From Flagellatimonas centrodinii (GTDB taxonomy: Bacteria > Pseudomonadota > Gammaproteobacteria > Nevskiales > Nevskiaceae): a DNA stretch of 64,000 bases. A program made the translations under genes and the position numbers. This document shows positions 53,517-64,000 of this stretch, one piece after another. Position 1 is the stretch's first letter. The number at the start of each line of letters is the position of its first letter. The stretch lies in contig NZ_CP092104.1 of assembly GCF_016918765.2 (NCBI RefSeq), forward strand, positions 2,170,001 through 2,234,000, read 5' to 3'. A model generated the notes under the pieces. The model worked only from the letters and a program-made list of their open reading frames with translations, ran no database searches and was not told the origin of the DNA.

Positions 53517-56500
53517 ATGAACTTCAACCTCTCCCGCTGGGCCCTGAATCACCAGGGCATCGTGCTGTATTTCATGGTGTTGTTTGCGGTGCTCGGCACC
53601 TACAGCTATCTCACGCTGGGGCAGTCTGAAGATCCGCCGTTCACCTTTCGGGTGATGGTGATCAACACCCAGTGGCCCGGAGCCACCGCAGAGGAAGTGG
53701 AAGCCCAGGTTACCGACCGTATCGAGGAAAAGCTGCAGGAAAGCGCCTACCCCGATTTCATCCGCTCTTACTCGCGGCCGGGTGAAAGTCAGGTGTTTTT
53801 CTTTGTCCGCGACGACATCGATCCCAAGCGGATTTCCGATGCGTTCTACGAAGTGCGCAAGAAGGTCGGCGATATCCGCCACACCCTGCCGGCCGGAACC
53901 TTTGGCCCCTTCTTCAACGATGAATTCGGCGACACCTTTGGCAACATGTATGCCCTCACCGGAAAGGATTTCAGCGATGCCGAGCTGGAGGACTACGGGG
54001 ATCGCATTCGTGCGCGGCTACTGCGGATCGCCGACGTTGCCAAGGTCGAATTCTTCGGGACCCAGCCGCAGACCATCGAAGTCCGGTTTGCCAACACCAA
54101 ACAGGCGCGTCTAGGGGTGCCGCCCGAGGTCGTGTTCGAGGCCATCCGGGCAGCCAACGCGATCGCTCCGGCCGGATACTTCGAGCTTGGACACGATCGC
54201 ATCTATGTCCGCACCAACAACCACATCAAGACGGCTGAACAGCTGGCTACGCTTGCCATCAGCTACGAAGGCCGAACCATCCGTCTCTCAGACGTTGCCG
54301 AAGTGCACCGGGGCTACGCCGATCCAGCAGCGCCGCAGGTCCGGTTTGGCGCCGAGCCAGCGCTGGCCATCGGCGTCTCGATGGTCAAAGGGGGAGACAT
54401 CATCCGGCTCGGCAAGGCGCTCGACCGCGAGTTCAACCGCATTCAGGAGACCTTGCCGCTGGGTCTCACCCTCAGTCGAATCGCCGATCAGCCTCGCGCG
54501 GTGAAGCGCGGCGTCGCCGAGTTCGTCAAGGTTCTGGCCGAGGCGGTCATCATCGTGTTGCTGGTGAGCTTCTTCTCGCTCGGTCTGCGTACCGGGCTGG
54601 TGGTGGCACTGTCGATTCCGCTGGTGTTGGCGATGACCTTTCTCGCCATGAAGTACTTTGGCATTGACCTGCACAAGATCAGCCTGGGCGCCCTGGTGTT
54701 GGCGTTGGGGCTATTGGTGGACGATGCCATCATCGCGGTGGAGATGATGGCCATCAAGATGGAGCAGGGCTGGGACCGCGCCAAGGCGGCGGCCTTCATG
54801 TACACCTCCACTGCGTTTCCGATGCTGACCGGCACCCTGGTGACGGCGGCCGGATTTCTGCCCATCGGCATCGCCGAAAGTTCTACCGGTGAGTACACGC
54901 GGTCGATCTTCCAGGTGGTTGGCCTGTCGCTGCTGATTTCGTGGCTGGCGGCCGTGGTGTTCGTGCCGTATCTCGGTTACAAGCTGTTGCCGGAGCGGGC
55001 GGCAGGCGAGCATCACGATCCCTATCAGACCCGCTTCTATCAGCGATTCCGTCGACTGGTGGCTCGCTGTGTCGATCATCGCTGGATTGTTATCGCCGTC
55101 ACCGTCGCCCTGTTCGTCGGCTCGGTGTCGCTGTTCCGTCTGGTGCCGCAGCAGTTCTTTCCGGCCTCGACCCGCCTGGAGCTGATGATCGATATCAAGC
55201 TGCCCGAAGGCGCGTCATTGCAGGCAACACAGGATGCCGCCCTGCGACTGGAGGCGCTGCTCAAGGGCGAACCCACCATCGCTGATGATCTCGAGAGCTT
55301 CGTTGGCTATGTCGGCAGCGGTGCGCCGCGCTTCTTTCTGCCGCTGGACCAGCAGCTGCCGACACCGAGTTTCACCCAGTACGTGGTGACCACCCGCGAC
55401 CTGCAGGCACGCGAACGCGTGCGTCGCGAGCTGGTGCAGCGACTGCCGGCAGTGTTCCCGGATGCACGCTGGCGCGTGTTGCGATTGGAGAATGGCCCCC
55501 CGGTGGGGTACCCGGTGCAGTTCCGGGTATCGGGTGAAGACCCGAAGATCCTGCATCAGGTGGCCGAGCGGATCGCCGCCATCATGCGGGCCAATCCCAA
55601 CGCTGCCAACACTCATCTCGACTGGGTGGAGCCATCGAAAACGGTGCGCGTGATTCTTGATCAGGATCGCGCCCAGGCCCTGGGCGTCAGCGCCGAATCG
55701 GTGGCCCAGTACCTTCAGAATTCCCTGATCGGACTGCGGGTGACCCAGCTTAGGCAGGACAACGAACTGATCGACGTCTTGTTCCGCGGGCCACCAGATG
55801 AACGCCAGCACATGAGCTTGATGGAATCGACCGCCATCCCCACCGCCACTGGCGGCAGTATTCCGCTCGATCAACTTGCCACGTTCGAATATGACCACGA
55901 GTACGGTATTACCTGGCGACGCGATCGACTGCCGACCGTGACCGTGCGCGCCGACGTCTATACCAACGTGCAGGCGCCGGTGGTCACCGCGCAGATCCAG
56001 TCACAACTGGGGCCGGTGCAGGACAGTCTGCCGCCGGGCTATCTCATCACCCAGGGCGGCACCGTTGAGGAATCGGCGAAGGGTCAGAAGTCGGTCAACA
56101 AGGGCATGCCGGTGTTCGTCATCGCCGTGCTGACCCTGCTGATCTTTCAGCTCAAACGCTTCTCGCTGGTGATGATGGTCGTGCTGACGGCGCCGTTGGG
56201 CATCATCGGCGTGGCGATCTTCATGCTGCTTCTGCAGGCGCCGTTCGGGTTTGTCGCCATGCTCGGGACCATTGCCTTGTCCGGCATGATCATGCGCAAC
56301 TCGGTGATTCTGGTGGACCAGATCGAGCACGACATTGCGGCTGGCAGTCCGCGCTACGAGGCCATCATCGACGCCACAGTGAGGCGCTTCCGTCCGATTG
56401 TGCTGACCGCGCTGGCGGCGGTGCTGGCGATGATCCCGCTGTCACGCAGTGTCTTCTTCGGGCCGATGGCGGTGGCGATCATGGGCGGCCTGATCGCCGC

Positions 56501-56572
56501 CACCGGGCTCACGCTGTTGTTCCTGCCGGCGCTTTATGCGGCGTGGTTTCGCGTACGCCGCGACGAGGCGGC

Positions 56573-56585
<13 letters not shown>
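53517..56585 (+). CDS. RND-family efflux transporter permease
   Basis: A 1022-residue proton-driven exporter with twelve membrane segments and two large periplasmic loops. The TM4 proton-relay aspartates are visible in LALGLLVDDAIIAVEMM (about 398-414), and a GxxS-rich MLTGTLVTAAGFLPIGIAE segment follows. The sequence fits the HAE-1-like acriflavine-resistance branch rather than metal pumps. Substrates cannot be predicted. It is co-transcribed with the adaptor. The 3' end overlaps the convergent AbgT gene by 13 bases. Confidence 0.94.
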
Positions 56586-58120
<1,535 letters not shown>

Positions 58121-58167
58121 GGGCGGTCCAGTCGCGGGTCAGCCCGCAGTGTAGTGGCAGCGCGCCG

Positions 58168-58797
58168 TCAGCCGGTGAGGGCGGCGGCAACCGCCTGCTG
58201 CAGCGCGGGCACCACCTCGGCCTCGAACCAGGGTCGGTCGCGTAGCCAGCGGGTGTTGCGCGGGCTGGGATGCGGCAGGGGGAAGAAGCCGTGATCGAGA
58301 AAGTCCCGATACCGGCGCACGGTGGTCTCCAGCGATTCGCCGCGTGTGTCGAGGTAGTACTGCTGGCCGTGGCGACCGGGCAGCACCGTAAGGCGGATGT
58401 TCGGCATCGCCGCACGCAAAGGCGCATGCCAGCGCGGCGCGCATTCCGGCCGCGGCGGCAGATCACCGCCCTGGCCCTTGCCGGGATAACAGAAGCCCAT
58501 CGGCATCAGCGCGAAGCGTTCGAGCGCATAGAAGGCGTCAGCATCGACGTCCAGCCAGCGGCGCAGGCGGTCGCCGCTGGGGTCATCCCAGGGCGTGCCA
58601 CTGGCATGCACGCGGGTCCCCGGCGCCTGGCCGATGATGAGGACGCGGGCGTGGACATCCAGCCGGATCACCGGGCGCGGGCCCAGCGGCAGGTGCGCGG
58701 CACACAGCGTGCAGGCCCGGACCTCGGTCGCCAGCCGGCCCAGCGGCGAGCCGGGGTCCGCCGGGCCATTGGGGTCGGCGACGAGTTCGGCGTTCAT
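58168..58797 (-). CDS. Uracil-DNA glycosylase-superfamily protein with probable Fe-S cluster
   Basis: A 209-residue UDG-fold protein. Motif A is VLIIGQAPGTR (about 52-62) and motif B is PLPHPSPRN (about 173-181). Four cysteines at 29, 32, 103 and 119 (C-x2-C-x70-C-x15-C) match the iron-sulfur ligand spacing of family 4/5-like UDGs. It probably removes uracil or related lesions, though motif A differs from the family-4 GEAPG. The ATG at 58797 is chosen over 58860 because the leader is not conserved. It is divergent from tag, 37 bp away, a small base-excision-repair pair. Confidence 0.85.
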   Translation of the reverse strand: MNAELVADPNGPADPGSPLGRLATEVRACTLCAAHLPLGPRPVIRLDVHARVLIIGQAPGTRVHASGTPWDDPSGDRLRRWLDVDADAFYALERFALMPMGFCYPGKGQGGDLPPRPECAPRWHAPLRAAMPNIRLTVLPGRHGQQYYLDTRGESLETTVRRYRDFLDHGFFPLPHPSPRNTRWLRDRPWFEAEVVPALQQAVAAALTG

Positions 58798-58834
58798 GCC
58801 TAAACTGTGCCGCAAACCACCCGTGAGAGCGACC

Positions 58835-59398
58835 ATGCCGCGCTGCCCCTGGGCCGACAAGGCCGACGAGGAACGCCACTACCACGACACCGAATGGGGT
58901 CGCCCCCAGCACGACGAACGCACGCTGTTCGAGTTTCTGATGCTCGAAGGGGCACAAGCCGGCTTGTCGTGGGCGACCATCCTGCGCAAGCGCGAGGGCT
59001 ACCGCGCGGTGTTCGACGGCTACGACATCGAGCGCATGGCGGCCTACAGCGACGACGATCTGGCGCAGCGCCTCACCGATGCCCGCATCGTCCGCAATCG
59101 GCTGAAGGTGGCGTCGGCGCGCCGCAACGCGCGCGCGTATCTGCGGCTGCGTGACGAGGTTGGTGGGCTGGGGCCGTATCTGTGGGGGCAGGTCGATGGC
59201 CAGCCGGTGGTCAACCGCTGGACCACGCAACAGCAGGTTCCGGCCCGCACGCCGCTGTCCGATCGCATCAGCAAGGACTTGCAGAAGCGCGATTTCACCT
59301 TTGTCGGCAGCACCATCCTTTACGCCTATCTGCAGGCGGTCGGGGTGGTCAACGATCATCTGCTGAGCTGCCCGCAGCATGCCGAGTGTCAGCGCTGA
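58835..59398 (+). CDS. tag: DNA-3-methyladenine glycosylase I
   Basis: It excises 3-methyladenine from alkylated DNA. The 187-residue product reproduces the zinc-snap ligands of E. coli Tag at the same numbers: C4, H17, H175 and C179. It also has the N-terminal RCPWADK and HDTEWGRP blocks, the LSWATILRKREGYR catalytic region and FVGSTILYAYLQAVG near the C-terminus. The ATG at 58835 fixes C4 exactly, supporting this start over the open frame to 58595. Confidence 0.96.
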   Translation: MPRCPWADKADEERHYHDTEWGRPQHDERTLFEFLMLEGAQAGLSWATILRKREGYRAVFDGYDIERMAAYSDDDLAQRLTDARIVRNRLKVASARRNARAYLRLRDEVGGLGPYLWGQVDGQPVVNRWTTQQQVPARTPLSDRISKDLQKRDFTFVGSTILYAYLQAVGVVNDHLLSCPQHAECQR

Positions 59399-59457
59399 GC
59401 CGTTGCCCGATTGCCCCCACCGACGCATCATCCCCCTTCTTTTGCACGAGCCCTGTC

Positions 59458-60024
59458 ATGCGCCTGCCGCTGCTGCTTCTGGTTTCTCTGACCCTCGCCG
59501 CCTGTGACCGCGGCACCGAGCCCGTCACGCCCGCCACACCCGCCGTGTCGGCGGCGCAGCCGGCACTGGTGGTAACCGATGTCTGGGTTCGCGAACCGAC
59601 GCCACCGGCACCGGTGGCCGGGGGCTACCTCACGCTGACCAACCCTGGTCCGCAGGACCGCCGGTTGCAGGCCGTCGCGACGATGGCCGCCGAACGGGTG
59701 GAGATCCACGAGATGCGGATGAATGACGGGATGATGCAGATGCGGCCGCTGACCGACGGGCTGTTGATTCCTGCCGGCGAGACCGTGACCTTGGCCCCTG
59801 GCGGCATCCACCTGATGTTGATCGCGCCTTCGCCGGGCCTGACGGCCGGCACCTCGGTGCCGCTGACCCTGCAGTTCACTGACGGCCCGGCGCAGACCGT
59901 GACGGCTGAAGTGCGGGGCTCGGCCACCCGGCCGAGCGATGACGCCGGCCATTCCCATGGCGACCATGGCGACCATGCCGATGTCGACCATGACCACGGC
60001 GGCGAGGGCGAACACACCCACTAG
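59458..60024 (+). CDS. PCu(A)C-type copper chaperone lipoprotein with His-rich tail
   Basis: A copper chaperone that delivers Cu(I) to cytochrome oxidase CuA or stores it in the periplasm. The 188-residue product has a lipobox (TLAAC, Cys16) and a DUF461/PCuAC domain (about 37-150) with the ligand set H84-x10-M95-x22-H118-x-M120, close to the canonical H-x10-M-x21-H-x-M. It also has a His/Asp-rich C-terminal tail (about 165-188, ten His), as in CopC/PCuAC fusions that bind Cu(II). Membrane tethering by lipidation is less usual. No oxidase genes are near. Confidence 0.9.
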   Translation: MRLPLLLLVSLTLAACDRGTEPVTPATPAVSAAQPALVVTDVWVREPTPPAPVAGGYLTLTNPGPQDRRLQAVATMAAERVEIHEMRMNDGMMQMRPLTDGLLIPAGETVTLAPGGIHLMLIAPSPGLTAGTSVPLTLQFTDGPAQTVTAEVRGSATRPSDDAGHSHGDHGDHADVDHDHGGEGEHTH

Positions 60025-60162
60025 GGGGTGCGGTCATCGCCGGGGCAACCGTAACGGCGGTTTCGGCGTGATGATCGTTTCCGCAGCGTCCGGTCGATAT
60101 CGGGCCCTGTCGATCGACGATCAGCGGGGCCACTCGCTCCGTACACCGAAGGCGCCCCAGGC

Positions 60163-61602
60163 ATGACCGACATCATCGAGACCCAACCCGCAGTGGCCGC
60201 ACTGCCGCCGCCACCGCCCAGTTCCCTGTGGCAGGGGCTGCGCGATGCCGTGCGCGGCACCGAAGCTGACTACACCGCCATCCCCCTGCGGCGCGCCATC
60301 CTGCTGTTGGGCGTCCCGATGGTGCTGGAACTGGCGATGGAGTCGCTGTTTGCGGTGGTCGACATCTTCTTCGTCGGCAAGCTCGGCGCCTCGGCGGTGG
60401 CCACCGTCGGCCTCACCGAGACCTTCCTGTTCCTGCTCTATGCGGTCGCCATGGGGCTGGGCATGGCGGTCACCGCTGCCGTGGCGCGTCGGGTTGGCGA
60501 AAAGCGGCCGGACCAGGCGGGGGTGGCGGCGGTGCAGGCGATCCTGGTCGGGCTGATGCTGTCGCTGCCCCTGGGTGTGATGGGCATCGTCTACGCCCGC
60601 GAACTGCTGGCCCTGATGGGGGCCGATGACTGGGTGCTGACCCACGGCGTGGCTTATACCCAGTGGATGCTGGGCAGCAACCTGGTGATCGTCTGGCTGT
60701 TCATCATCAACGCCATCTTCCGCGGCGCCGGCGATGCCGCCATCGCCATGCGCGTGCTGTGGGTCGCCAACGGTCTCAACATCGTGCTCGATCCGCTGCT
60801 GATCTTCGGCGGGGGCCCGGTGCCGGCGATGGGGATCGAGGGTGCCGCCATCGCCACCGTCATTGGCCGTGGGGTCGGCGTGTTGTTGGCGCTGTACTGG
60901 CTGCTGCGCGGCGGGCAGCACATCCAGGTGCGGTGGGCGCAATTGCGGCTGGACCTGTCGGTGGCGCTGTCGATCGTCCGCACCTCCCTCGGCGGGATCG
61001 GCCAGATGGTCGTCGGCATGACCTCGTGGATCTTCCTCATGCGCATCCTCGCCAGCATCAGCAGCGAGGCGGTGGCCGGCGCCACCATTACCATCCGTCT
61101 CATGATGTTTACCTTGATGCCGGCCTGGGGCATGTCCAACGCCGCCGCCACCCTCGTTGGGCAGAGCTTGGGCGCCGGTCAGCCCGACCGCGCCGAGGCT
61201 TCGGTGTGGGCAGTCGGGCGCTACAACATGGTGTTCATGGTCGGCGTGTCGCTATTGTTCTTCTGCTTCAATGAAGCGCTGATCGGCCTGTTCTCGGATG
61301 ACCCTGGCGTTGTCGCGGTGGGGGCAGAGTGGCTGCGCATCCTGTCCTATTCCTACTTCGTCTACGGCTGGTGGATGGTGGCTACCCAGGCGTTCAACGG
61401 TGCCGGCGATACGGTGACGCCGACCAAGATCAACCTGGTGTTCTTCTGGCTGATCCAGATTCCCCTGTGCTATGTACTGGCCCTGCTGCTGCAGGGCGGC
61501 TCCACCGGAGTGTTCTGGGGCGTGTTCGTCTCCGAGACCGCCGTGGGGCTGTTTACCCTTTGGCTGTTCACCCGCGGATCCTGGAAGCATCGTCAGGTCT
61601 GA
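60163..61602 (+). CDS. MATE-family multidrug/cation exporter
   Basis: A 479-residue multidrug and toxic compound extrusion transporter with twelve membrane segments in two MatE repeats (about 45-205 and 270-435). Characteristic segments are MVLELAMESLFAVVDIFFVGKLGASAVATVGLT-like helix 1 sequence and GNTRAD-type GAGDAAIAM and NGAGDTVTP loops in each repeat. Sodium or proton coupling and substrates cannot be read. A 138-bp gap without recognisable gene or signal separates it from the copper chaperone. The amidase gene follows after 44 bp. Confidence 0.93.
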   Translation: MTDIIETQPAVAALPPPPPSSLWQGLRDAVRGTEADYTAIPLRRAILLLGVPMVLELAMESLFAVVDIFFVGKLGASAVATVGLTETFLFLLYAVAMGLGMAVTAAVARRVGEKRPDQAGVAAVQAILVGLMLSLPLGVMGIVYARELLALMGADDWVLTHGVAYTQWMLGSNLVIVWLFIINAIFRGAGDAAIAMRVLWVANGLNIVLDPLLIFGGGPVPAMGIEGAAIATVIGRGVGVLLALYWLLRGGQHIQVRWAQLRLDLSVALSIVRTSLGGIGQMVVGMTSWIFLMRILASISSEAVAGATITIRLMMFTLMPAWGMSNAAATLVGQSLGAGQPDRAEASVWAVGRYNMVFMVGVSLLFFCFNEALIGLFSDDPGVVAVGAEWLRILSYSYFVYGWWMVATQAFNGAGDTVTPTKINLVFFWLIQIPLCYVLALLLQGGSTGVFWGVFVSETAVGLFTLWLFTRGSWKHRQV

Positions 61603-61646
61603 GGACAATATCCCGGCCATGCCGGACACCATGGAGGACCACGGAC

Positions 61647-63056
61647 ATGACCCAACACGCCTTTCGCGATGACGCCCTGGGCGACGACGATGCAGTCGGG
61701 CTGGCCGCCCGGATCGCATCCGGCGAGATTTCCGCGGCTGAAGCCTGCGAGGCGGCCATCGCGCGCGCCGAGGGTATGGCTGCGCTGAACGCCATTGCCC
61801 ATCCAGATTTCGAAGGCGCCCGGCGGGTGGCGACCCGGCCGGTGCAGGGCGTCTTTGCCGGCGTGCCGACTTTCATCAAGGACAACGTGGATGTTGCTGG
61901 TTTGCCGACCGGCCATGGGTCGGCTGCAGTGACGCCGCGACCGGCCAAGGGCGATGGCCCCTACGTGCGGCAGTATCGGGCGCAGGGCTTCGTCAATCTC
62001 GGCAAGAGCCGGTTGCCGGAATTCGGCTTCAACGCCGCCACCGAGTTTGCTGACGGCACGCCGCCCACCCGCAACCCCTGGGCCCCCGACTACTCGCCGG
62101 GCGCCTCGTCCGGTGGTGCCGCGGCATTGGTGGCGTCCGGCGTGGTGCCGATCGCCCATGCCAATGACGGCGGCGGCTCCATCCGCATCCCCGCCGCCTG
62201 CTGTGGCCTGGTAGGCCTGAAGCCGACACGCGGACGCCACGTCGACGACACCGCTGCACGCGGCCTGCCCATCAACATCATCTCGGAAGGGGTGGTGACC
62301 CGCAGCGTGCGCGACACCGCCCACTTCCTCGCTGGCATGGAGCGCACCTGGCGCCACCGCAAGCTGCCGCCGGTGGGTCTGGTGGAAGGGCCGGGGCGGG
62401 CCGGCCTGCGCATCGCCATGGTGATCGACTCCATCACCGGCACTGCCACCGATGGCCCCACCCGCGCCGCGGTGGAACACTCCGCGCGCCTGCTGGCCGA
62501 CCAGGGCCACCATATCGAAGCCATCGCGGCGCCGGTGCCGGACAGCTTCCCCGACGATTTCACGCTGTACTGGGGCTTTCTCGCCTTCATGCTGTCGCGC
62601 TTCGGCCGGCAGGTACTGGCTCCCGGTTTCGACGCCCGCCGTATCGACCCGCTCAGCCGCGGGCTGGCGGAACACTTCGCCCGCCACAAGTGGCGCTTCC
62701 CCGGCACCCTGCTGCGCCTGCGCAGGGCGCGCGCGCAATATGCCGAGACCTTCCGCCAGCGCCGTTTCGACGTCGTGCTCAGCCCGGTGCTGGCGCACAC
62801 TCCGCCGCGCATCGGTTACCTGACGCCGGCGCAGCCCTTCGAGTCGCTCATCGAGCGCCTCCGCCGTTATGTCGCCTTCACCCCGCTCAACAACGTGGCC
62901 GGCAGCCCCGCCATCTCCTTGCCGATGGGCTGGAGTGCCGAGGGCGTGCCCATCGGCATCCAGTTGCAGGGCGCGCACGGCGCCGAGCGCACCCTGCTGG
63001 AACTCGCCTACGGCCTGGAAGCGGCGCAGCCGTTCCGGCGCATTCAAAGCACCTGA
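61647..63056 (+). CDS. Amidase-signature family hydrolase
   Basis: A 469-residue amidase with the Ser-cisSer-Lys triad K78 (FIKDNVD), S154 (GASSGGAAA) and S178 (GGGSIRIPA). It resembles the broad-specificity amidases annotated from environmental proteobacteria (6-aminohexanoate-cyclic-dimer hydrolase-like), not GatA, which is already encoded at 13479-14936. The ATG at 61647 has GGAGG 9 bases upstream. It lies directly after the MATE gene and may share its transcript. Substrate unknown. Confidence 0.92.
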   Translation: MTQHAFRDDALGDDDAVGLAARIASGEISAAEACEAAIARAEGMAALNAIAHPDFEGARRVATRPVQGVFAGVPTFIKDNVDVAGLPTGHGSAAVTPRPAKGDGPYVRQYRAQGFVNLGKSRLPEFGFNAATEFADGTPPTRNPWAPDYSPGASSGGAAALVASGVVPIAHANDGGGSIRIPAACCGLVGLKPTRGRHVDDTAARGLPINIISEGVVTRSVRDTAHFLAGMERTWRHRKLPPVGLVEGPGRAGLRIAMVIDSITGTATDGPTRAAVEHSARLLADQGHHIEAIAAPVPDSFPDDFTLYWGFLAFMLSRFGRQVLAPGFDARRIDPLSRGLAEHFARHKWRFPGTLLRLRRARAQYAETFRQRRFDVVLSPVLAHTPPRIGYLTPAQPFESLIERLRRYVAFTPLNNVAGSPAISLPMGWSAEGVPIGIQLQGAHGAERTLLELAYGLEAAQPFRRIQST

Positions 63057-63065
63057 GCGCCGCGG

Positions 63066-63596
63066 TCAGGGTGCCTGCGGAAGCCGCTGGTCATAAGCGG
63101 CTTCCAACTGGGTGTGCAGCGGCCAGAAGCCCGGTGGCGTCTCGCCCTTGAGACGGGCGATGAGAATCTCCAGATGCGCATGCCAGCCGGCCGAAACGCT
63201 GAGCATGTTGTCGCGGTCGGGCAGCCGTGTGTGGAGCACCTCCAGCACCACCTGATCACCCTCTACCCTCAAGGTGAAGCAGACCTCCGAGGTCTTGCCC
63301 CAGCTCTGCCGCAGCAGGTGCGGCGGATCGCATTCCAGCACCTCGGCGGTCATTTCGGCCTGGCAGGCATGGGCCGCATATTTCGGCGGCGGTGTGCCGT
63401 CGTTGCCGGTGAGTTCGGAATTGTTGAAGGTGAGGGCGATGGCGCCACCCGGCCGCAGGTCCATGGGGCCGCTGGCGAGCCATTGGGCGCGCTTGTCGGA
63501 TTCCGTCAGGTAGGCCCAGACCCGCTCGATGGGGCCGGGCAGGCGACGGGTGATGTGTACGGTGTCGGGGGCGGTGATGACGCCGAAGTCGTTCAT
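63066..63596 (-). CDS. SRPBCC/AHSA1-type START-fold protein
   Basis: A 176-residue protein of the Bet v1-like SRPBCC superfamily, AHSA1 branch. Evidence is the VHITRRLPGPIERVWAYLTE opening, QWLASGPMDLRPGG, and a C-terminal GWHAHLEILIARL helix. These proteins bind hydrophobic ligands or act as small chaperone-like domains. The ATG at 63596 has AAAGGAG upstream and overlaps the ArsR stop by 4 bases. The ArsR-SRPBCC pairing is widespread in bacteria; the ligand is unknown. Confidence 0.88.
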   Translation of the reverse strand: MNDFGVITAPDTVHITRRLPGPIERVWAYLTESDKRAQWLASGPMDLRPGGAIALTFNNSELTGNDGTPPPKYAAHACQAEMTAEVLECDPPHLLRQSWGKTSEVCFTLRVEGDQVVLEVLHTRLPDRDNMLSVSAGWHAHLEILIARLKGETPPGFWPLHTQLEAAYDQRLPQAP

Positions 63597-63988
63597 GGAG
63601 TACTCCTTTTGGGTTTGCGAGGGGGTTTGCGGATTGATCGGCGTGGCGCTGCTGCATCGCGGTCCTCTGCCTGCAGCAGGGCTTCGAGGGTGTCGAGGCG
63701 GTCGGTCCAGAAGCGCTCGTAGTGGCGGATCCACTCCAGCCCGCCATGCAGCGGGTGGGCATCGAGGCGACAGGTATGGGTGCGGCCCTGCACCTCGCGC
63801 TGCACCAGGCCGGCGCGCTCCAGCACCTTGATGTGCTTGGAGGCGGCTGCCAGCGACATCGCGAAGGGCTCTGCCAGCGCGCTCACCGTCTGCGGTGTCT
63901 GCGCCAGGCGCTGCAGCATGTGTCGCCGCGTCGGGTCGGCCAGGGCGTGGAACAGGCAGTCGAGCTGAGGGTCTGAATGATTAACCAT
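63593..63988 (-). CDS. ArsR/SmtB-family transcriptional regulator
   Basis: A 131-residue winged-helix regulator: DPTRRHMLQRLAQTPQTVSALAEPFAMSLAAASKHIKVLERAGLV-type HTH at about 18-62 and the wing VQREVQGRTHTCRLD. It lacks the cysteine pairs of metal-sensing ArsR proteins, fitting the subgroup paired with SRPBCC proteins. The basic C-terminal tail (RKPPRKPKR) is variable. It is first gene of a two-gene unit; the ATG lies inside an inverted repeat that is probably its own operator. Confidence 0.9.
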   Translation of the reverse strand: MVNHSDPQLDCLFHALADPTRRHMLQRLAQTPQTVSALAEPFAMSLAAASKHIKVLERAGLVQREVQGRTHTCRLDAHPLHGGLEWIRHYERFWTDRLDTLEALLQAEDRDAAAPRRSIRKPPRKPKRSTP

Positions 63989-63994
63989 GTGGTT
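63983..63994 (-). promoter_or_regulatory. Probable ArsR autoregulatory operator over the start codon
   Basis: AACCA-TG-TGGTT (5-bp perfect arms, 2-base centre) overlaps the ArsR ATG at 63986-63988. A short palindrome of this kind at the front of an ArsR-SRPBCC unit suggests autorepression. The promoter itself would lie at or beyond the right edge of the window. Confidence 0.5.
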
Positions 63995-64000
63995 GAATAT

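Noticed and set aside
60025-60162. Possible small gene or RNA between the copper chaperone and MATE genes
   Set aside because: Open frames here are short, lack ribosome-binding sites and continue the neighbouring frames; no tRNA or conserved RNA fold was recognised.

Overview
The window is a GC-rich (about 65% by eye), densely packed chromosomal segment from a gammaproteobacterium. The evidence is the gene order: mreBCD-mrdAB-mltB-rlpA, 6S RNA lying between zapA and the 5-formyltetrahydrofolate cyclo-ligase gene, proC-yggT-metX-metW-DUF4426, and a type IV pilus Chp chemosensory cluster (pilG-pilI-chpA-chpC). A ferrooxidans-type GshA and several proteins of environmental gammaproteobacterial flavour hint at a Nevskiales/Xanthomonadales-like lineage, but that placement is inference. 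I see no insertion sequence, integrase, prophage, CRISPR array, rRNA or tRNA.

Layout. 1-5266: tail of an AarF/UbiB-type kinase gene, then the giant NAD-glutamate dehydrogenase. 5282-12981 (minus): cell-wall elongation block, transcribed mreB, mreC, mreD, mrdA (PBP2), rodA, mltB, rlpA. 13117-17717 (plus): gatC-gatA-gatB, then hslO (Hsp33) and a SET-domain protein chained by ATGA overlaps. 17687-26515: a lipid-flavoured neighbourhood with a hotdog thioesterase, a CFA-synthase-like methyltransferase, a metallo-beta-lactamase-fold lipoprotein, a secreted unknown, a FabR-like TetR regulator, a PF10118 protein with a di-iron-like motif set, a lipoprotein, a long-chain acyl-CoA synthetase and an SMP-30-like protein.

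26505-32230: methionine/proline genes (minus), divergent ilvA, and an EVE-domain protein. 32215-36179 (minus): 5-FTHF cyclo-ligase, 6S RNA, zapA, a ZapB-like coiled coil, a Do-type protease and SohB. 36313-38511: two successive envelope proteins with thrombospondin type 3 calcium repeats and OmpA-like C-termini. 38540-44038 (minus): ferrochelatase, two sodium-coupled amino-acid transporters and GshA. 44185-51666: compact Chp chemosensory cluster.

51648-63056: mainly export and stress functions: TetR plus an RND efflux pair, AbgT-type transporter, two divergent DNA glycosylases, a copper chaperone lipoprotein, a MATE exporter and an amidase. 63066-63988: an ArsR-SRPBCC pair with a probable operator over the start codon.

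How genes work together: the mre/mrd block builds and trims side-wall peptidoglycan; GatCAB makes Gln-tRNA(Gln) and/or Asn-tRNA(Asn); MetX/MetW start methionine synthesis from homoserine; the Chp cluster would steer type IV pilus activity. No wholly new system is evident. The best leads are the PF10118 di-iron candidate with its palindrome-rich promoter, the pilJ-less Chp cluster, the 6S RNA running into the fau start, and the Hsp33-SET coupling.
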